Shown: positions 29,370 to 38,819, numbered from the stretch's first letter. The stretch is DNA of 45,074 nucleotides from an uncultured Clostridia bacterium (GCA_947630555.1 CANRIA010000017.1:1-45074), one strand, 5' to 3'. Notes: a model not told the origin generated them from the letters alone. Program-made: numbers and translations.

Positions 29370-31565
29370 TTACTCTATCCCCTCGGTGCGGTAGATGAAG
29401 CGCGCCTGACCGCTCATGCCGCTTTCTATGCCGGAGAAGTTGTTATAGTTTTGCGACACGCTGACGGTCGCTTTCAGCCGCTCTATCAGTCCGCCTAGGT
29501 CGCCGTCAACGGCGCTGACTATCTTTTGTATGCCCTCGCTGTTAAACTGCTTCAGCCCGTCGCTAAGCTGCTGTGCGCCGTCACGAAGCTGCGTTACGCC
29601 CTCGGTAAGTGCAGGCACTGACTCTTTCAGCGTGAGTATGCCGCCGTTAAGCTCCTGCGCACCGCTGCACAGCTTTTGTGCGCCTGCTTTCAGGTCACTG
29701 CTGCCGCTTTTAAGCGCTGCCGCCCCTGCCGCCGCGTCCGAAACGCCCTTGGTATACGTTTGCAGACCGATATAAAACGCATTATAGCTGTCAAGCGACG
29801 ATTTGAGCTCTATCAGCGACTTTGCGCCCTCAGAAGCTGCCGCAAGCGTTTTCTGCACCTCGTCGGAAGCCATATTTTCCGAAACGGCTTTCTTCACCTG
29901 CGCTTCAACGTTATCGGAAATAGTTTTCTTTACCGCAGCGGTTTTCATCTGCGTGTCGGTGTTGGCGGCTATCGTGTCTTGAATTTCCTGCGTGTTCATC
30001 TGCGCGGTAATGTTTGCCTGTATCTGCTGCTGTACATCTTCGCTTTTCATCTGCTGATCTACAGCGGCATCTATCTGCGCGGCAGTGGCTGTGTCTATCA
30101 TTCCTGCCGCGACCGCCTTTTCATAGTCTTCTGTAGTCATATTCAAAACATTTTGCAATACAGCGGCTCTTACAGTTTCTCTAACTGCGGCGGTAACTTT
30201 TTCGCTTACCTGCTGCTTAACTGCCTGTGTCACCTGCTCTGTTACCTGCTGTTTTACTGCCGCCTCTACCTGCTGTGTAATATAGCCGCGCTGCTGTTCT
30301 ACCGCTTTTGTAACGGTATCTAAAGCCTGCTGATACACGGCGTTTTTATCTAAAGAAGTTATAGTTTCGTCAAGCACTTTCGCATAGTTTTCTATCGTGA
30401 GCTTTGGCACCTTAAGCCCTGCGGCGGCTATCTGAGTATCGGCTGTAGAGAGCAGCGTTTCAAACACCTGTTTCGCGCCGCCGTTGAGAGTATCGTTGTT
30501 TGCAGAAAGTGTGTTCAGCCCGTCGCTTAGCTGCTGTGCGCCGCTTTGAAGTGTGCCAGCACCGCTGTTTAAGGTGTCGCAGCCGTTTTTTAGTTCCTGC
30601 GAACCTTCTGCAAGCTTATCTACGCCCTGCGAGAGCTCCCCTGCCTTTTCAAGAAGCGTTTCCAATCCGTCATAAAGCTGTGCCGAACCGTCAAGAAGCG
30701 CATTCATTGCATCGGTCATCTCTTGCATTGAACTGTCAAGATCTGACGTATCGCTCAGGGTATCAACATCAAGCTTGCTGAACGGTTCGTTTGTAGCGAC
30801 TGTTATAGTCATACCGAAAGCAAAGTTATTTACATCGGCATTTATCTCTATAAATTCGGGTATTTCAAACTGCTCTTTGTCAATAGCGAGATTTTCTTGC
30901 AGCGACGGAAAAGCCATGCCGACCACCACGCTGCGATCGCCGTCGTTAATAAGCTTGCCGTTTGTCACTTCAATATTTCTGAACACCTCGTTATCGAGCA
31001 TCATGCCCGTAAGCATAACAAACGGCACATAAATTTTCTCCTGCTTGCCGCCTATCTCAACAGTTTCATAGCTGTTGTTCGTGTAATCAAAACGGATAGT
31101 CACCTTGCCGCTCTTGCCCAAAAGTTCCTGCGGCGAAACTTCCTTGCCGTCAAGCTTGTATGTAACTTTAATACTAACAGGGAGATCTTTGTTACTGTTG
31201 CCCTGATAATAAATATCATTGCCCTGCGCATTCCAGCTGCCCGAAGCAAAGCTTTCATCGCCTTTTACGTTCTCAACGTCGGTGAGCGTGGTGCTGTCAA
31301 CAAGCTGCTGCGCGCCGAGGGTATTTTTAAGCCAGTCGCTTACTATTATCTTCTGCACGCTGCCGTCTGCACCTGCAAGAACGTAAACAGTTTCATCTTT
31401 GACTGCGCCCGTATCTTCAGAAGCCGCCGTGACCGCTGTTTCTTTATTAACTTTTTCGGTATCTTCCTGCTTTTCAGGTGCTAAGGCATATGCGCCGCCT
31501 GCTGCCAGCGCCGCGCATACCGAGATCGCAAGAGTTTTCAATAAAGCATTTTTGATATTTATCAT
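29370..31565 (-). CDS. Exported coiled-coil protein partner of an MMPL exporter
   Basis: A 731-residue protein with an N-terminal membrane-type signal (IKNALLKTLAISVCAALAAGGAYAL). A beta-rich region follows to about residue 270. Then come heptad repeats with the L-x-x-G pattern (LYDGLETLLEKAGELSQGVDKLAEGSQELKNG, again near the C-terminus), flanking a Gln/Val/Thr-rich coiled-coil of tandem near-repeats (QQVEAAVKQQVTEQVTQAV). It resembles YhgE/Pip-like extracytoplasmic regions, without their C-terminal membrane helices. It starts five bases after the MMPL stop with GGAGGTAA before the ATG. It probably forms an extracytoplasmic partner of that transporter. Confidence 0.85.
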   Translation of the reverse strand: MINIKNALLKTLAISVCAALAAGGAYALAPEKQEDTEKVNKETAVTAASEDTGAVKDETVYVLAGADGSVQKIIVSDWLKNTLGAQQLVDSTTLTDVENVKGDESFASGSWNAQGNDIYYQGNSNKDLPVSIKVTYKLDGKEVSPQELLGKSGKVTIRFDYTNNSYETVEIGGKQEKIYVPFVMLTGMMLDNEVFRNIEVTNGKLINDGDRSVVVGMAFPSLQENLAIDKEQFEIPEFIEINADVNNFAFGMTITVATNEPFSKLDVDTLSDTSDLDSSMQEMTDAMNALLDGSAQLYDGLETLLEKAGELSQGVDKLAEGSQELKNGCDTLNSGAGTLQSGAQQLSDGLNTLSANNDTLNGGAKQVFETLLSTADTQIAAAGLKVPKLTIENYAKVLDETITSLDKNAVYQQALDTVTKAVEQQRGYITQQVEAAVKQQVTEQVTQAVKQQVSEKVTAAVRETVRAAVLQNVLNMTTEDYEKAVAAGMIDTATAAQIDAAVDQQMKSEDVQQQIQANITAQMNTQEIQDTIAANTDTQMKTAAVKKTISDNVEAQVKKAVSENMASDEVQKTLAAASEGAKSLIELKSSLDSYNAFYIGLQTYTKGVSDAAAGAAALKSGSSDLKAGAQKLCSGAQELNGGILTLKESVPALTEGVTQLRDGAQQLSDGLKQFNSEGIQKIVSAVDGDLGGLIERLKATVSVSQNYNNFSGIESGMSGQARFIYRTEGIE

Positions 31566-31570
31566 AACAA

Positions 31571-33664
31571 TTACCTCCGTGTGAATGAATTTTTCTGCCG
31601 TGTTTGACGCATACCAAGCGTTGTAACGCACACAAGCTTATCGCAAAGCATCAAAAGCGCAGGCAGAACGAATATTACAGCCACCATGCTTATCACAGCG
31701 CCGCGCGCAAGCAGCATACAGATCGAACCTATCATATCTATATCAGAATACAGCGCCACGCCGAATGTTGCCGCGAACAGCCCCATGCCCGAAACGATTA
31801 TTGACGGAATAGATGTTGCCAGCGCGGTCTGCACTGCCTCTCTCTTGCTCTGACCGTTTATGCGCTCGGTCTTGTATCTTGTTGTCATAAGTATCGCGTA
31901 ATCGACCGTTGCGCCAAGCTGTATCGTGCTTATGCATATAGGCGCTATGAACGGCAAGCTCTGACCGAGATAATGCGGCAAGCCGAGGTTAACAAATATC
32001 GCCGATTCTATTACAGCAATCAGTATGAACGGCAGAGATATGCTCTTTTCGACCAGCGCGATAATTACAAAAATTGCGATTATTGATATAAAGTTCACTA
32101 CCTGAAAATCTCGCGAGGTGACGTCTATAAGGTCTTTCGTGCAAGGCGCTTCGCCTATCAGCATACCGCTGCTGTCGTACTTTTTCAAAATGGCGTTCAG
32201 CTCGTCTATCTGTTTGCCTACTTCTTCACTTGCGACTTTGTACCGCGAATTTATCAGAAGAAGCTGCCATTTATCGCTCTTTAACACGCTCAGCACCGAC
32301 TGCGGTATTATCTCCTGCGGCACTCGCGAACCTATTACAGATTCCAGCCCCAGCACATATTTAACGCCGTCTACATCTTCCATTTCATCGGTCATATTTT
32401 TTACCGCTTTCGGCGAAAGGTCTGCGCTCACCAAAACCATATGCGTGGAGGCAATGTCAAAGTCTTCTGACAGCTTGCTGTTCGCTATCATGTACGCCAT
32501 ATCTTCGGGCAGGCTGTCTGCCAAGTTATAGTAAACTTCGTCGTTGGTCTTGCTGTAGCCGTAACAGGCAGGGGGGATTATCAGTGCGAAGATAACAAGG
32601 AATACGGGGAATATTTTCACTGCGCCTTTTGCAAAACCGTGCATATTTGGTATAAGCGAGCGGTGTTTTGTTTTCTGCAAAGGCTTATCGAGTACCAAAA
32701 GCATTGAGGGCAGCACCGTAACGCAGCCAAGAACACCCAGTATTACGCCCTTTGCCATTACAATGCCAAGGTCTTTGCCCATGGTGAACGACATAAAGCA
32801 CAGCGCAATAAATCCTGCAACGGTCGTTATCGAGCTGCCGACTACTGAAGTGAGTGTTTCTTTTATAGCGGCAGCCATTGCCTCTTTGTTGTCGCTGAAT
32901 TTGGTCTGCTGCTCGTTGTAGCTGTGCCACAAAAATATTGAGTAATCCATTGTGACCGCAAGCTGCAACACCGCCGACAGCGCTTTTGTTATGTAGGAAA
33001 TTTCGCCCATAAAATAGTTTGTGCCAAGGTTAAGTATTATCATCATTGCGATACTTATGAGGAACACAAACGGCACGAGCCAGCTGTCCAAAAACAGCAG
33101 CATTACCACGCAGGCAAGCACAACCGCTATGCCTACATATATAGGTTCTTCCCTCTCGCACAGGTCTTTAAGGTCTGTTACCATTGCCGAGAGCCCCGAA
33201 ACAAAGCACTGCTCCCCTGCCGCCTTGCGTATCTCGCGTATGGCTTGCATGGTCAGGTCGGAAGATGTTGAGGTATCAAAGAAAACGGCTATCATTGTTG
33301 AGTTTTCGCTGTTGAACTCGTCGTATATGCTGTCGGGCAAAAGCTCCATAGGAACCGTTATATCCGCAAGAGAATCATACCACAGCGCGGTATCAACATG
33401 GTCTATACCCTCTATTTTTTCTTTCAGCGCCGCAACATCTTTCGGCTTCATATCTTCAACAATTATGAACGAAAACGCGCCCTTGCCAAAGTCCTCCATA
33501 AGTTCGCCCTGACCTACCACAGTTTCCATATCTTCGGGCAGATAGGTGAGCATATCGTAATTTATGCGCGTACCTATAATGCCCAGCACTGACGGTATCA
33601 TCAAAAGTACCGCTGCTATCAGTATAGGAACGCGCCATTTTACTACAGTTTTTGCAAATCGCAT
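31571..33664 (-). CDS. MMPL/RND-family membrane transporter
   Basis: A 697-residue protein with the two-fold RND pattern: helix 1 near residues 13-33, an extracytoplasmic loop of about 130 residues, a bundle of helices, then the same again. The family proton-relay motifs are visible as AVTMDYSIFLWHSYNE and GATVDYAILMTTRYK. MMPL proteins export lipids, siderophores, peptides or drugs using the proton gradient. It is followed by its coiled-coil partner and preceded by a TetR regulator. Length is close to that of other Firmicute MMPL proteins. Confidence 0.93.
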   Translation of the reverse strand: MRFAKTVVKWRVPILIAAVLLMIPSVLGIIGTRINYDMLTYLPEDMETVVGQGELMEDFGKGAFSFIIVEDMKPKDVAALKEKIEGIDHVDTALWYDSLADITVPMELLPDSIYDEFNSENSTMIAVFFDTSTSSDLTMQAIREIRKAAGEQCFVSGLSAMVTDLKDLCEREEPIYVGIAVVLACVVMLLFLDSWLVPFVFLISIAMMIILNLGTNYFMGEISYITKALSAVLQLAVTMDYSIFLWHSYNEQQTKFSDNKEAMAAAIKETLTSVVGSSITTVAGFIALCFMSFTMGKDLGIVMAKGVILGVLGCVTVLPSMLLVLDKPLQKTKHRSLIPNMHGFAKGAVKIFPVFLVIFALIIPPACYGYSKTNDEVYYNLADSLPEDMAYMIANSKLSEDFDIASTHMVLVSADLSPKAVKNMTDEMEDVDGVKYVLGLESVIGSRVPQEIIPQSVLSVLKSDKWQLLLINSRYKVASEEVGKQIDELNAILKKYDSSGMLIGEAPCTKDLIDVTSRDFQVVNFISIIAIFVIIALVEKSISLPFILIAVIESAIFVNLGLPHYLGQSLPFIAPICISTIQLGATVDYAILMTTRYKTERINGQSKREAVQTALATSIPSIIVSGMGLFAATFGVALYSDIDMIGSICMLLARGAVISMVAVIFVLPALLMLCDKLVCVTTLGMRQTRQKNSFTRR

Positions 33665-33743
33665 TTATGTGTCACTCTCCGTTTCACAGCGTTTTTTGTT
33701 CTCATTAAACAGTATATTCCACCGCTGAATATTTTTACAGAGG

Positions 33744-33782
33744 CAAAAACAGCCCCTTGCCCAAAAAACAGGCACAAGGCTG
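33744..33782 (-). terminator. Terminator between the TetR region and the MMPL gene
   Basis: Minus-strand stem AGCCTTGTGCC with GGGCAAGGGGCT (wobble pairs, one mismatch), loop of T's, and a GTTTTTGCC tail. It separates readthrough from the TetR side from the MMPL gene. Confidence 0.6.
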
Positions 33783-34057
33783 CAAATGACTAAATTTCAG
33801 ACATTTTGATCTGTTTGTCTGTATTTACGCTGTAAGAGGTTAGAAGTAAGAAGTTAGAGGTTAGAATACGGAAAGCCATACCATATAAAAAGTTCTTAAC
33901 AAAAAATACGCAAACTTGTTGACACATTCAAAATGAGAAGATTACCAAATTATAGTGTAGCGGTGAACAGCTCCGCAGGTTAGCGCGTAAGCGCGAATTT
34001 TTAATAAAGCTACTGCGCACGCAAGCGCGCGCAGGCAAAATAGTCGGGTCTTTTCAT

Positions 34058-34197
34058 AGGAAAATCCCTCTCTTGCAGGGATTTTCCTCTTTAAAAACAG
34101 TCCACCGGACTGTTTTTAAATTCACCTTTTTCGGAGCGCACGCTGTATCTTTGTGGGGCGCCGCCCCACACCCCGCAAGCCTTTTGAAAAAGGCTTG
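34058..34197. repeat. Cluster of four perfect or near-perfect hairpins (dispersed repeat element)
   Basis: Within 140 bp: AGGAAAATCCCT/AGGGATTTTCCT (12 bp), TTTAAAAACAGTCC/GGACTGTTTTTAAA (14 bp, 3-base loop), TGTGGGGC/GCCCCACA (8 bp, 3-base loop) and CAAGCCTTTT/AAAAGGCTTG (10 bp, 2-base loop). Such blocks recur between genes in Ruminococcaceae genomes, from general knowledge rather than a search. They give rise to spurious ORFs (for example 34153-34494 on the plus strand). Confidence 0.7.
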
Positions 34198-34298
34198 ACC
34201 GAAAACTTTCCCTTTCTTGACAAGAACCAAAAGTTTTGTGTAAAGTGGAACGCCGTCTGCGCTCGGGCAAATCCCGATTTATCTTATCAACGCAAATT

Positions 34299-34844
34299 TT
34301 ACTGCGATAACAGCTGCTCTACCATTTCTTTTTTAAGAACTGTAAGCCGTGCGAACATATCGCGGATATCATCGGACATATCGTTTTTCAGCCAGTTTGA
34401 AACTATGCCGAAAGCAAGGCTTGAAAGAAACGATTCTATGACCTTTCTGTCGCTTTCGTCTATCACGCGCTCACCCAAAACCGACGTAACATAAGCGTGA
34501 ATAACATGGTCGCACACGCGCCACATATAATGCTCGAATATCTCGCGGCTGGAAGAATGATAGATGTGAAGCACCGCGCGCTTGTTTTTAAGCCCCCTGT
34601 CTATCACCGTTTCAAGGCAGTCTTCAAACTTTTCCACCGTGGGATAAGCCTGAATTATAAGCTGCGCCTCAGCCTCCACCATGTTCTCGATAAGCTCGGG
34701 AATATCCTCAAAATAATAATAGAATGTGTTGCGGTTTATGCCGCAGTCTGCCACGAGATCTTTTACCGTTATTTTTGAAAGCGGTCTTTCTTCAAGAAGC
34801 TTTACAAAAGACGCCTCTATAGCTTTTTTAGTGAAATTCGCCAT
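34299..34844 (-). CDS. TetR-family transcriptional regulator
   Basis: A 181-residue regulator. The N-terminal helix-turn-helix (MANFTKKAIEASFVKLLEERPLSKITVKDLVADCGINRNTFYYYF) is textbook TetR; the helical C-terminal domain (60-181) would bind ligand. Located upstream of the MMPL exporter, it most likely represses it. It is separated from that gene by 634 bp of repeats, and no operator was identified. Confidence 0.92.
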   Translation of the reverse strand: MANFTKKAIEASFVKLLEERPLSKITVKDLVADCGINRNTFYYYFEDIPELIENMVEAEAQLIIQAYPTVEKFEDCLETVIDRGLKNKRAVLHIYHSSSREIFEHYMWRVCDHVIHAYVTSVLGERVIDESDRKVIESFLSSLAFGIVSNWLKNDMSDDIRDMFARLTVLKKEMVEQLLSQ

Positions 34845-34946
34845 GCTGTCCTCCTAAAACTATGTAATTTCTTTAAGGTACTTTGCAATTTGCAGCACGC
34901 CAAAGTTTTGCATCATATACATTTTTATATTATATCATACTTTCAT

Positions 34947-34984
34947 TAAAAAAGCAACAAGCCGCAAGCTATATGCCTGCGGCT
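34947..34984 (-). terminator. Terminator of the redox cluster
   Basis: Minus-strand stem AGCCGCA/TGCGGCT with an 11-base loop, followed by TGTTGCTTTTTT, directly after the DUF4405 stop. Confidence 0.72.
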
Positions 34985-34991
34985 GATTATT

Positions 34992-35684
34992 TCAATGTTC
35001 ACGACTGCGGTCAGCACGTTTATAAGTTTTCTTCAAAAACAAAGACATATAATACCCCAAGCAGACGAATGCACACATTACTGCGAGATAGTCGGCAAGA
35101 TAAAATATCAGCGGCTCGTTAAAGTCAAAGAAAACAAAGTGTATCTTCAAAAACATATAACTTGCAAAATCGCGCTCTACAAAGGCATAAATGCCATATG
35201 CTGCAACAGCCCAACCGAAAATGCGTACTGCCCAACTGCGGACAGAAGATTTTTTCTTGAAAAGCCTTTTTGCCATATTCAAAATACTGCTCCAGTGCAG
35301 ACCCAAATGCAGTGACAAAAACACAAATCCCCAGTATGCGCACAGCATATGCAGTTTTTGCGCCTGCGCCAAGAAGGCTCTGTCGCCGAGGAAAGTAAAA
35401 ACTGTTCGGGAAAGCAGCACGCCGCTTATCATCGAACCGCACATTGTCAGCAATACGAGCGCAACAGCTACTGTCTGCGCTATGCGATAGGGTGAATATT
35501 TACCCTTGAACATTGCTTTGCTCCACTTTATATTTAGAATATGGTGAAGCACAAACAGCACAAATATTCCGACACCGAGCCATTCATGCGCTGCCTCGCC
35601 GACCAAACTGTACGCCATAAGCAGCAGCAAAACGACGGTCATCATTACGTCTGTTATAATTTTGAGTAAAAGTTTTGTTTTCAT
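34992..35684 (-). CDS. DUF4405 membrane protein, probable b-type haem carrier
   Basis: A 230-residue integral membrane protein with about six helices (8-28, 34-52, 68-92, 112-130, 145-165 and 190-215). Histidines sit in helices in pairs: H33, H47/H48, H112, H126 and H130 (VLHHILN, KLHMLCAYWGF, SLHLGLHW), an arrangement suggesting two haem b groups as in cytochrome b561-like proteins. The family function is not established. It is the last gene of the cluster, eight bases after the esterase. With exported flavodoxins in the same cluster, transmembrane electron transfer is a reasonable hypothesis. Confidence 0.82.
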   Translation of the reverse strand: MKTKLLLKIITDVMMTVVLLLLMAYSLVGEAAHEWLGVGIFVLFVLHHILNIKWSKAMFKGKYSPYRIAQTVAVALVLLTMCGSMISGVLLSRTVFTFLGDRAFLAQAQKLHMLCAYWGFVFLSLHLGLHWSSILNMAKRLFKKKSSVRSWAVRIFGWAVAAYGIYAFVERDFASYMFLKIHFVFFDFNEPLIFYLADYLAVMCAFVCLGYYMSLFLKKTYKRADRSREH

Positions 35685-35692
35685 AAATTGAT

Positions 35693-36721
35693 TCAGCTTT
35701 CAAAAAACAATGGCAGCGCGTTGTAAAGGTACTCCTGCACGGCTTCAAAATCATGGTAGCCGCCGTCTTTTTGGTAGAACACATAATGCTCTGGAGTGAA
35801 AACGTCGCCTCTGGCAAGCATTTCATCAGCCTGCATAAGTGTCTGACTTTTTACTGCATCTTCCGTACCTACCGCATGATAGATAAAATATCCTCGGTCG
35901 TCAAGGTCGTTTTCTTTTACAAGCTGCTCGATAAAATCAACATTCTTTTCCGTCTGAAAATCGCCGTAAGTGCCGTAATACCAGCAAGAACCGCTCATCG
36001 GCAGGAAGTATTTTATATAGTCGTAGTCATAGCAGAATTGCAGCCAAGTTGTGACAGAGCCGAGCGAAAATCCGCCGAAAGCACGGTGCTCGCGTGAGGC
36101 TTTCAGGTCTTCTGCGCTGGTTGAATCTGCATAGGTATGAAACTGTCCCTCTACCGTGGGCATAAGGTTTTCTTCAAAGTCGCGGTGAAATTCGCGGAAC
36201 TCTGCTATGGAACTGCTGAAATCAGTACTGCTGTTTTCGTTGTAAAAGGTCGCAGATACTATGATAACAGGCGGAATATCGCCATTTTCTATAAGGTTGT
36301 CAAACATATTTTTCGTTGGCGTATACTCAAAATATTCGCCTGCATGACCGCCCCACCCGTGCATTAAATAAACTATATTGTAACGAGCGTAACTGTCCGT
36401 TTTATCGTACCCATAAGGCAGATAGACATAAGCTGTTTTGGTTATGGGCGTGCTGTCACGCAGATAATCGAGAGAATCATATTCAAGCCTGACAACCTCA
36501 CCTTGATGTTCGGCAGCTTGTTTATATTCCTCAGGAACAGCTGTTGTAAAGCCTGTCTGCGCAATAGTGTTTGAGGGAGAAGAAGTATTTTCCAAACTGC
36601 TTTTGTCTATTCCCGATGCAGCCGCACCCGTTTGTGATGTGCTTTTCTCTGCACTGCTTTGGCAGGCTGCAAAATTCAGTGCTAAACCCAAGGATAACAA
36701 CATAACAAAGACCCTTTTCAC
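35693..36721 (-). CDS. Lipoprotein esterase (feruloyl esterase/esterase D-like)
   Basis: A 342-residue exported alpha/beta hydrolase. The signal peptide has lipobox LNFAAC (Cys20), followed by a Ser/Thr-rich linker. The catalytic domain has KTAYVYLPYGYDKTD, VYLMHGWGGHAGEYFE (oxyanion region), the nucleophile elbow GGFSLGSVTTW and a C-terminal His in KDGGYHDFEAVQEYLY. It resembles CE1-type esterases acting on plant cell wall ester groups. GTG at 36721 with GAGGTG upstream is preferred; an ATG six codons earlier is possible. It begins 10 bases after the alcohol dehydrogenase stop. Confidence 0.87.
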   Translation of the reverse strand: MKRVFVMLLSLGLALNFAACQSSAEKSTSQTGAAASGIDKSSLENTSSPSNTIAQTGFTTAVPEEYKQAAEHQGEVVRLEYDSLDYLRDSTPITKTAYVYLPYGYDKTDSYARYNIVYLMHGWGGHAGEYFEYTPTKNMFDNLIENGDIPPVIIVSATFYNENSSTDFSSSIAEFREFHRDFEENLMPTVEGQFHTYADSTSAEDLKASREHRAFGGFSLGSVTTWLQFCYDYDYIKYFLPMSGSCWYYGTYGDFQTEKNVDFIEQLVKENDLDDRGYFIYHAVGTEDAVKSQTLMQADEMLARGDVFTPEHYVFYQKDGGYHDFEAVQEYLYNALPLFFES

Positions 36722-36731
36722 TGTGAACACC

Positions 36732-37895
36732 TCAATCATAACACTCGCTGAGAATATCAAAAAGCTCTTCCTTTGTGAATTTTTTGCAGCAGCCGCCTGT
36801 CAGGACTGTGCTTTCCGCGATAGCCTTGAAATCTGTATCGGCGGCAATGCCCATATCTACAAATTTTGTCGGCAGACCTATTTCTTTAATAAAGTCTGAC
36901 AGCGCATTTATAAATTCCTCAGCAAGCTGTTCTTCGCTTTTGCCGACGGGAGAAATTCCCCACACATTCACCGCAAGACGAGCAAACTGCGCTTGCGCCT
37001 TTGGCAGCATATGGCAGTACAGCACGGGGTGAATAACCGCAAGCCCCTGACCGTGGTTGCAGTCGGTGTATGCGCCAAGCTGGTGCTCTAACATATGCGC
37101 CTGAAAGTCGGTCACTTTGCCTATTTTCAGCATACCGTTTTCAGCCATTGCCGCCGCCCAGACAAGCTCACTTCGTGCAGATATATCGTCGTTATTTTTG
37201 ATAGTCGCACGCAGATTGCGAATAATATTTCTCTGGCAGGCTTCGTTTATTTCGTCCGAAAGATTTGTTTCCCTAGGAGTGCCCATATATGTTTCCATAC
37301 AATGTGAAAGCGAGTCAAACGCACCCGAAATTACCTGTTTCATCGGCATTGACATGGTGTACGCAGGGTCTAAAACCGCAAAACTGTAGAACGCTCCCCA
37401 CAGAGCGCCTTTTATCTTCTTTTCCTCGTGCGTGATGACCGCGCCGTTGTTCATTTCAGCGCCAGTGCCAAACGCCGTGACTACCGCTCCCATGGGTATA
37501 AATTCACTTGGCGATAAGTGCTTTTGCGTTTCAAATTCCCACAGTTCTTCAGAAATTTTCGCCTGCGCTGAAATGACTTTACAGCAGTCAATAACGCTTC
37601 CGCCGCCTACCGCAAGAATGAGATCTACCGCATTTTCTTTTGCGATCTTCGCGCCCTCCTGCACCTTTGCATAGGTCGGATTTGACATTATGCCCGAAAA
37701 CTCAATGACGTTTTTTCCGGCATTTTTCAAAATACAAATAAGCTCGTCATACACGCCGTTTTTCTTAATCGAACCGCCGCCGTATGCAAGCATTACGTTT
37801 TTGCCGACTTTTGCAAGTTCGGCAGGCAGATTTTTAGCCGCCGAGCGCTCGCCAAAGTAAACCTTAGTAGGATAGCTGTATGTAAAAGTATTCAT
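36732..37895 (-). CDS. Iron-containing alcohol dehydrogenase
   Basis: A 387-residue group III alcohol dehydrogenase of the butanol dehydrogenase (BdhA/YqhD-like) type. NAD(P)-binding is shown by AYGGGSIKKNGVYDE and LAVGGGSVIDCCKVIS. Metal ligands are in GAFDSLSHCMETYMG, the HMLEHQLGAYTDCNHGQGLAVIHP segment and an upstream Asp. It interconverts aldehydes and alcohols. AACGGAGG precedes the ATG at 37895. It lies with three aldo/keto reductases, so the cluster probably handles carbonyl compounds. Confidence 0.94.
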   Translation of the reverse strand: MNTFTYSYPTKVYFGERSAAKNLPAELAKVGKNVMLAYGGGSIKKNGVYDELICILKNAGKNVIEFSGIMSNPTYAKVQEGAKIAKENAVDLILAVGGGSVIDCCKVISAQAKISEELWEFETQKHLSPSEFIPMGAVVTAFGTGAEMNNGAVITHEEKKIKGALWGAFYSFAVLDPAYTMSMPMKQVISGAFDSLSHCMETYMGTPRETNLSDEINEACQRNIIRNLRATIKNNDDISARSELVWAAAMAENGMLKIGKVTDFQAHMLEHQLGAYTDCNHGQGLAVIHPVLYCHMLPKAQAQFARLAVNVWGISPVGKSEEQLAEEFINALSDFIKEIGLPTKFVDMGIAADTDFKAIAESTVLTGGCCKKFTKEELFDILSECYD

Positions 37896-37949
37896 AGTCT
37901 GACCTCCGTTTTTCAAACGGCGCACCGTTTTCACAGCACGCCGCAATTT

Positions 37950-38795
37950 TTATTTAAATCTTCCGTGCAAAGCCCTTACAAAATTCGGGTCGAAGTGGTC
38001 AACGATCTCGCTGTGACCGATATCCATTTTTGCAATTGCCGCCATATCTTCGTCGCTCAGAGTAAAATTCCAGATGTCGATATTCTGCTCCATACGCTCA
38101 CGGTGAACGGATTTCGGGATCACCACAACTCCGCGCTGGACGTTCCAACGCAGAACTACCTGCGCCGCCGATTTGCCGTATTTTGCGCCTATTTCGGTCA
38201 AGGTAGGGTCGCTGAAAATGCCGTGCTTGCCCTCTGCAAAAGGCGCCCAGCCTTGTGGCGTTACATCATATTCTTTCATAAGTTCAAGAGCATTTTCCTG
38301 CTGAAAAAACGGGTGAAGCTCGACTTGATCAACCGCAGGGATAACTTCAACTGTCTCACAAAAGTCTGCCAGAACGTGCGGATAAAAATTGCACACGCCG
38401 ATAGCGCGGATACGCCCATCTTTGTAAAGTTCCTCCACGGCTCTCCATGCGCCGTAATAATCGCCCATAGGCTGATGGAGCAGATACAGATCGAGGTATT
38501 CAAGACCCAGCTTTTTCAGCGAAGTTTCAAACGCCGCTTTTGCCTTGTCATAGCTTGCGTCCGACACCCATAATTTTGTTGTGATAAACAAGTCCTCACG
38601 GCGCGCACCGCTCTTTTTTATTGCAGCTCCGACAGCTTCCTCATTGCCGTAAGATGCCGCAGTATCTATGAGCCTGTAACCCGTGCTTATGGCATCAAGA
38701 ACCGCCTGTTCGCACTGCGCCATGTCACGCACCTGGAAAACGCCAAAGCCCTCCATAGGCATTTTTACGCCGTTGTTCAGTGTTGTATATTCCAT
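37950..38795 (-). CDS. Aldo/keto reductase (AKR5-like)
   Basis: A 281-residue NADPH-dependent reductase similar to 2,5-diketo-gluconate/methylglyoxal reductases. The tetrad is Asp and Tyr in YRLIDTAASYGNE, Lys in FITTKLWV and His in LYLLHQPMG. Cofactor-binding VVVIPKSVHRERMEQN is present. It is highly similar to its neighbour (38820-39659), beginning MEYTTLNNGVKMPM versus MEYLTLNNGLKMPM, so the pair arose by tandem duplication. Confidence 0.94.
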   Translation of the reverse strand: MEYTTLNNGVKMPMEGFGVFQVRDMAQCEQAVLDAISTGYRLIDTAASYGNEEAVGAAIKKSGARREDLFITTKLWVSDASYDKAKAAFETSLKKLGLEYLDLYLLHQPMGDYYGAWRAVEELYKDGRIRAIGVCNFYPHVLADFCETVEVIPAVDQVELHPFFQQENALELMKEYDVTPQGWAPFAEGKHGIFSDPTLTEIGAKYGKSAAQVVLRWNVQRGVVVIPKSVHRERMEQNIDIWNFTLSDEDMAAIAKMDIGHSEIVDHFDPNFVRALHGRFK

Positions 38796-38819
38796 GAGAT
38801 TTCCTCCGATTATCTTGCA

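Larger units (their letters stand above)
33665..34298. other. 634-bp gene-free region
   Basis: No credible gene. It holds the terminator at 33744-33782, short GTTAGA/GTAAGA direct repeats at 33832-33866, GCGC-rich small hairpins at 33983-34034, and a dense run of four strong hairpins at 34058-34197. It ends with sequence resembling dispersed intergenic repeats common in this bacterial group. A minus-strand TATACT about 50 bp before the MMPL start could be its -10 box, but no clear -35 is seen. Confidence 0.7.

Noticed and set aside
29676-30323. 215-residue plus-strand ORF
   Set aside because: Antisense shadow of the repetitive coiled-coil gene; no domain and no ribosome binding site.
33832-33866. 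CRISPR-like short repeats (GTTAGA/GTAAGA)
   Set aside because: Units are only about 6-9 bp, directly adjacent with no spacers, and there are no cas genes.
34153-34494. 113-residue plus-strand ORF beginning MGRRPTPRKPFEKGL
   Set aside because: It is read through the hairpin-rich intergenic repeat and then antisense through the TetR gene; such ORFs are typical artefacts of this repeat.
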